From positions 124,001 to 188,000 of the forward strand of contig KN834797.1 in the NCBI GenBank assembly GCA_000827265.1: a DNA stretch of 64,000 nt, in the 5' to 3' direction. Below are positions 61,527 through 64,000 of the stretch, in pieces. Under the pieces are notes generated by a model that saw only the letters and a list, made by a program, of their open reading frames with translations, did not search any database and was not told the origin of the DNA. Numbering within the stretch: position 1 is the stretch's first letter; the number at the start of each line of letters is the position of its first letter. This stretch comes from Collybiopsis luxurians FD-317 M1. Its lineage: Eukaryota; Basidiomycota; Agaricomycetes; Agaricales; Omphalotaceae. The position numbers were made by a program, and so were the translations under genes.

Positions 61527-63479
61527 AACACAATGTAAGTTGTCCTCTTCTTGAACTCCCTGGCACAATGTTCCTATATAAGCTTGTTGCCAGCAGTAGA
61601 CATTCCCAATTAGTATAGACTCATGGGCTTGCAGGAAAGGGGTGGGGCACAAGTCATGAGGAATTATAATTACACAGTGAAGCTTGAAATGTATATAAAA
61701 CAAACAACAATAGTCCAGTCTATATTTAGAAGTGAGTTTAAATCAGTATAAAGTTGGCCCGGCCAGTACCATGATATTGCTGCCCACAGTGGTATGAGGT
61801 CTCTTCCAGCAGGATTACCCATCAAGCAAAGTGGAAATGGAACAAGAGGATATATATTTTCAATACTGCTTGTTTTGATCTGTACTGTAAATAATGGTAT
61901 ATGGAATACTCAGTGTTTGCTATGGCACTGTTAAAAGTTAGTACTCCACTTTCAAGCTTGAGCAAAGAACATGCAATAATAGTGTAAAGTCACTGCCACC
62001 ATTTGGTGTGGTCAAGGTAAGGTTACAGTACAGTTACAGTAAGGGTTATGGTAAAAGCTAGTGGCCCAAGAATGAAGTTAGACTATGTGCATAATGCATA
62101 CCAACACTGATCATTAACTTTGGATTTTCTTTGGTCTATCCAGGGATATAGTACTCCACTGGTTTTGCACTGGTTGTGCCATGATAATAATGATAGATGT
62201 GGGTTTCTTCTTCATATATTCTCCACTCAATACCATAAATGATATGATTATACATACATCTGAAAATTCACCCTTGGCCCAGGCCAAGTTTAGTGCTCTG
62301 AGTCCACTCAGGATATGGCCCAAATACTGGGCAGCCTCAGGCATTAAGGGGTGCCGGGGTTCCCAGGGTTCCCAAGGCTTATGCCCAGATCCTGTGCAAC
62401 CCTGGGAAAACCTCAGGTGCCCTGGTGGAGCCCTGGGGCTCCCTAGCATGAGCCTGGGAACTAAATCCCATGAGCAATTTCTATTAAAGCTATTATATGC
62501 TTCCCATGCTCTTCCTACTGCATCTCGACAGCCATTTTTCAATCCAACACTCTAATTTCAATTTGCAAACTCATTATCAAGCTTGTGGCAATGAAATTGG
62601 AACCTTTGTTTTGTGCGCATGCTTAAGGTGAGTCATGTACCAACTTGTTGACACAACCCACTATAATGTCATACTGAAAGAATCCATTTCTCAGAAGAAT
62701 GAGAAGCAAGCTCCTCAGAAGAATACTGAAATGGAGCAGATGGTATCCAAAGTCAATTCAATGTGAGTTTTAACATTAGTATTTAATGCCATGTTTTATT
62801 AAAGCATCTGAGCAGGACCTATGACACCTATTAAATTGGGTCAGTAATGAAAATCCATATATCCTTACTCAATTCATGACTCTATCTCCTCATTAACTCA
62901 CAGAATCACCAGAGGTTGCCACTGCACCTCCAAGCCCTATACTGCATCCATACCACATGGGCACACACTTGCGCTGTGTGCAAAGCTTCAATGACCTCAG
63001 CATATCTTTCTAGCTCAAAATTTCCTTTAATCCAGCAGTCTCAGTTATCTCCAGCCCTGAATCTTAACCTCCACTGTGATGCATTAGCAGCTTGATATCT
63101 TCTCTATCAAAACACACACTTTCTGAATATGAGGCCATCGATAAATTCTGCACACCATGCTTCAGCTAATACTTATCACCATTTCCATACTGAAATTTCT
63201 AATCTCTTTTCCTGGGTCACTGTGGTTGCACCATTCTAGTTGTACATACATATAATTCAGAAAACAAAGGCACTAGTTCAATATATTGTATATACATTGT
63301 ATGTGCTGGAAAGAATGAGATCACCAACAACCAAGTCTTACATGTATATGCAATGTTCTTTTGGGTCTGTTTATGAGAAGGACAATAGGCCTGGGCAAGT
63401 CACTTGTACTTCAAAAAGCACAGGTACTTTGAAAGCAAAGGTTTTGTTGAGTTTGCTGAGTTTCTGGCTTCTGTGTAGC
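61527..63479. other. CpG-poor 3' flank of NLR copy 2, no supported gene
   Basis: AT-rich DNA with very few CpG, containing only short frames. It includes a C/G-rich patch (62300-62465) listed separately. No RNA gene was recognised. Confidence 0.45.
62300..62465. other. GC-rich, partly self-complementary patch
   Basis: About 165 bp much richer in G and C than the surroundings, with repeated CCCTGGG / CCCAGGG blocks in both orientations (for example GGTTCCCAGGGTTCCC and CCTGGGAAC). It could fold on itself. It may be a small foldback element or the remains of one; no target duplication was found. Confidence 0.35.
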
Positions 63480-64000
63480 CTCATCAACTGTGAGAATTAT
63501 ACACACTGTATGCATGTGACCTGTGCTGCTCCTCCATTGAAGGCTTGACATCATATGAAACTGTATTGAATATCATCAGATCATCCATAATCCCGTTGAT
63601 TACAAATTGAATATTCACCATGCCTCCATGCATCTCACCTGAACTGGAAGGATCATTGTTGTCAAACATCACCACTGCTCCTGCATTATTGTAATATTCC
63701 TGTGGCAATGGAAGATATGGAGCAGTACTTCATTTCTGCATCTGAGGGAAGGACAGAGGACTGGGCTAGTAAGGGTAGGATTGCATTTTGAACATTGGTG
63801 TACTGTACAGGGAGTTGGCAGGTCCACCTCCATTTGAATAGCCAACTGTGCCATATGGACTCAATGATGGTGACAATGAAAATTGACCATTGAAGCTGTC
63901 AACACCTGCTCCTGGCATCTGATTGAATTGGAAATTGTATGAAGTTGCTGCTTCTGGTGTAGCATCGTAGGATGTTGGAGAGTTGACATATATCTGCTAA
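63480..64000 (-). pseudogene. Gln/Asn/Ser-rich reading frame with stops, cut by window edge
   Basis: One minus-strand frame reads as protein from the window edge: YVNSPTSYDATPEAATSYNF, DSFNGQFSLSPSLSPYGTVG and SNGGGPANSLYSTPMFK. It then meets TAG and, about a dozen codons later, TGA, and continues in the same frame with QEYYNNAGAVVMFDNNDPSS. The composition resembles a disordered tail of a regulator. Two in-frame stops suggest decay; the first could instead be the true C-terminus, leaving the rest as 3' flank. The gene's main part lies outside the window. Confidence 0.4.

Noticed and set aside
1..64000. CRISPR array, rRNA or prokaryotic operon
   Set aside because: No such structure is seen; intron-rich genes and protein families are those of a basidiomycete nucleus.

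Overview
The window looks like nuclear DNA of a mushroom-forming basidiomycete (Agaricomycetes). Its genes carry many short GT-AG introns of about 45-60 nt. The protein families also fit: an Agaricomycete multi-pass membrane protein, a DUF6534 membrane protein, a TKL kinase of the HGDIRGAN type, NACHT-WD40 receptors with the basidiomycete C-terminal cap, and small cysteine-rich secreted proteins. Exon structures were read by hand from splice signals, frame continuity and family pattern; no search was run.

Left part (1-19.5 kb): a seven-exon membrane protein (613-1955, minus), a six-exon peroxisomal-type 2,4-dienoyl-CoA reductase (5013-6144, minus), a gene-free stretch of about 7.7 kb, then an HMG-box transcription factor (13814-15456, plus).

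Middle (19.5-28.3 kb) is built by duplication. An intact eight-exon kinase gene (19581-21706, minus) has an N-terminal region with two NPFE motifs, joined by a phase-1 intron. A direct 2.8 kb copy of its 5' two thirds and upstream DNA lies at 24243-27051; that copy has a nonsense codon, a 7-bp frameshift and no C-lobe. The first copy also carries an orphan last exon of the DUF6534 gene that stands complete at 26784-28257. Between the copies lie a third kinase scrap and a single-exon membrane protein gene (23124-23933), whose diverged inverted copy is at 42211-43023.

Right-middle (28-49 kb): three paralogues of a tiny six-cysteine secreted protein (two intact, one frameshifted). A 574-bp element with CACTA-type ends and a 3-bp direct repeat lies just upstream of the broken one. 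Next come a secreted DUF3237-like protein (40266-41055), the second membrane-protein copy, and a stretch of decayed coding-like sequence.

Right end (49-64 kb): two tandem NLR-type genes (48971-53274 and 57064-61526). Each has a short N-terminal motif, a NACHT domain, a long array of almost identical 43-residue WD40 repeats and a conserved C-terminal cap. Variation between repeats falls on a few positions, as in fungal non-self recognition receptors. The WD40 exons and the DNA to the right are strikingly poor in CpG, while the DNA between the two genes is not. An assembly gap of 495 N sits inside the second array. The NLR pair, the cysteine-rich secreted family and the duplicated kinase/membrane genes look like a fast-evolving accessory region, possibly for recognition or defence; that reading is inference.
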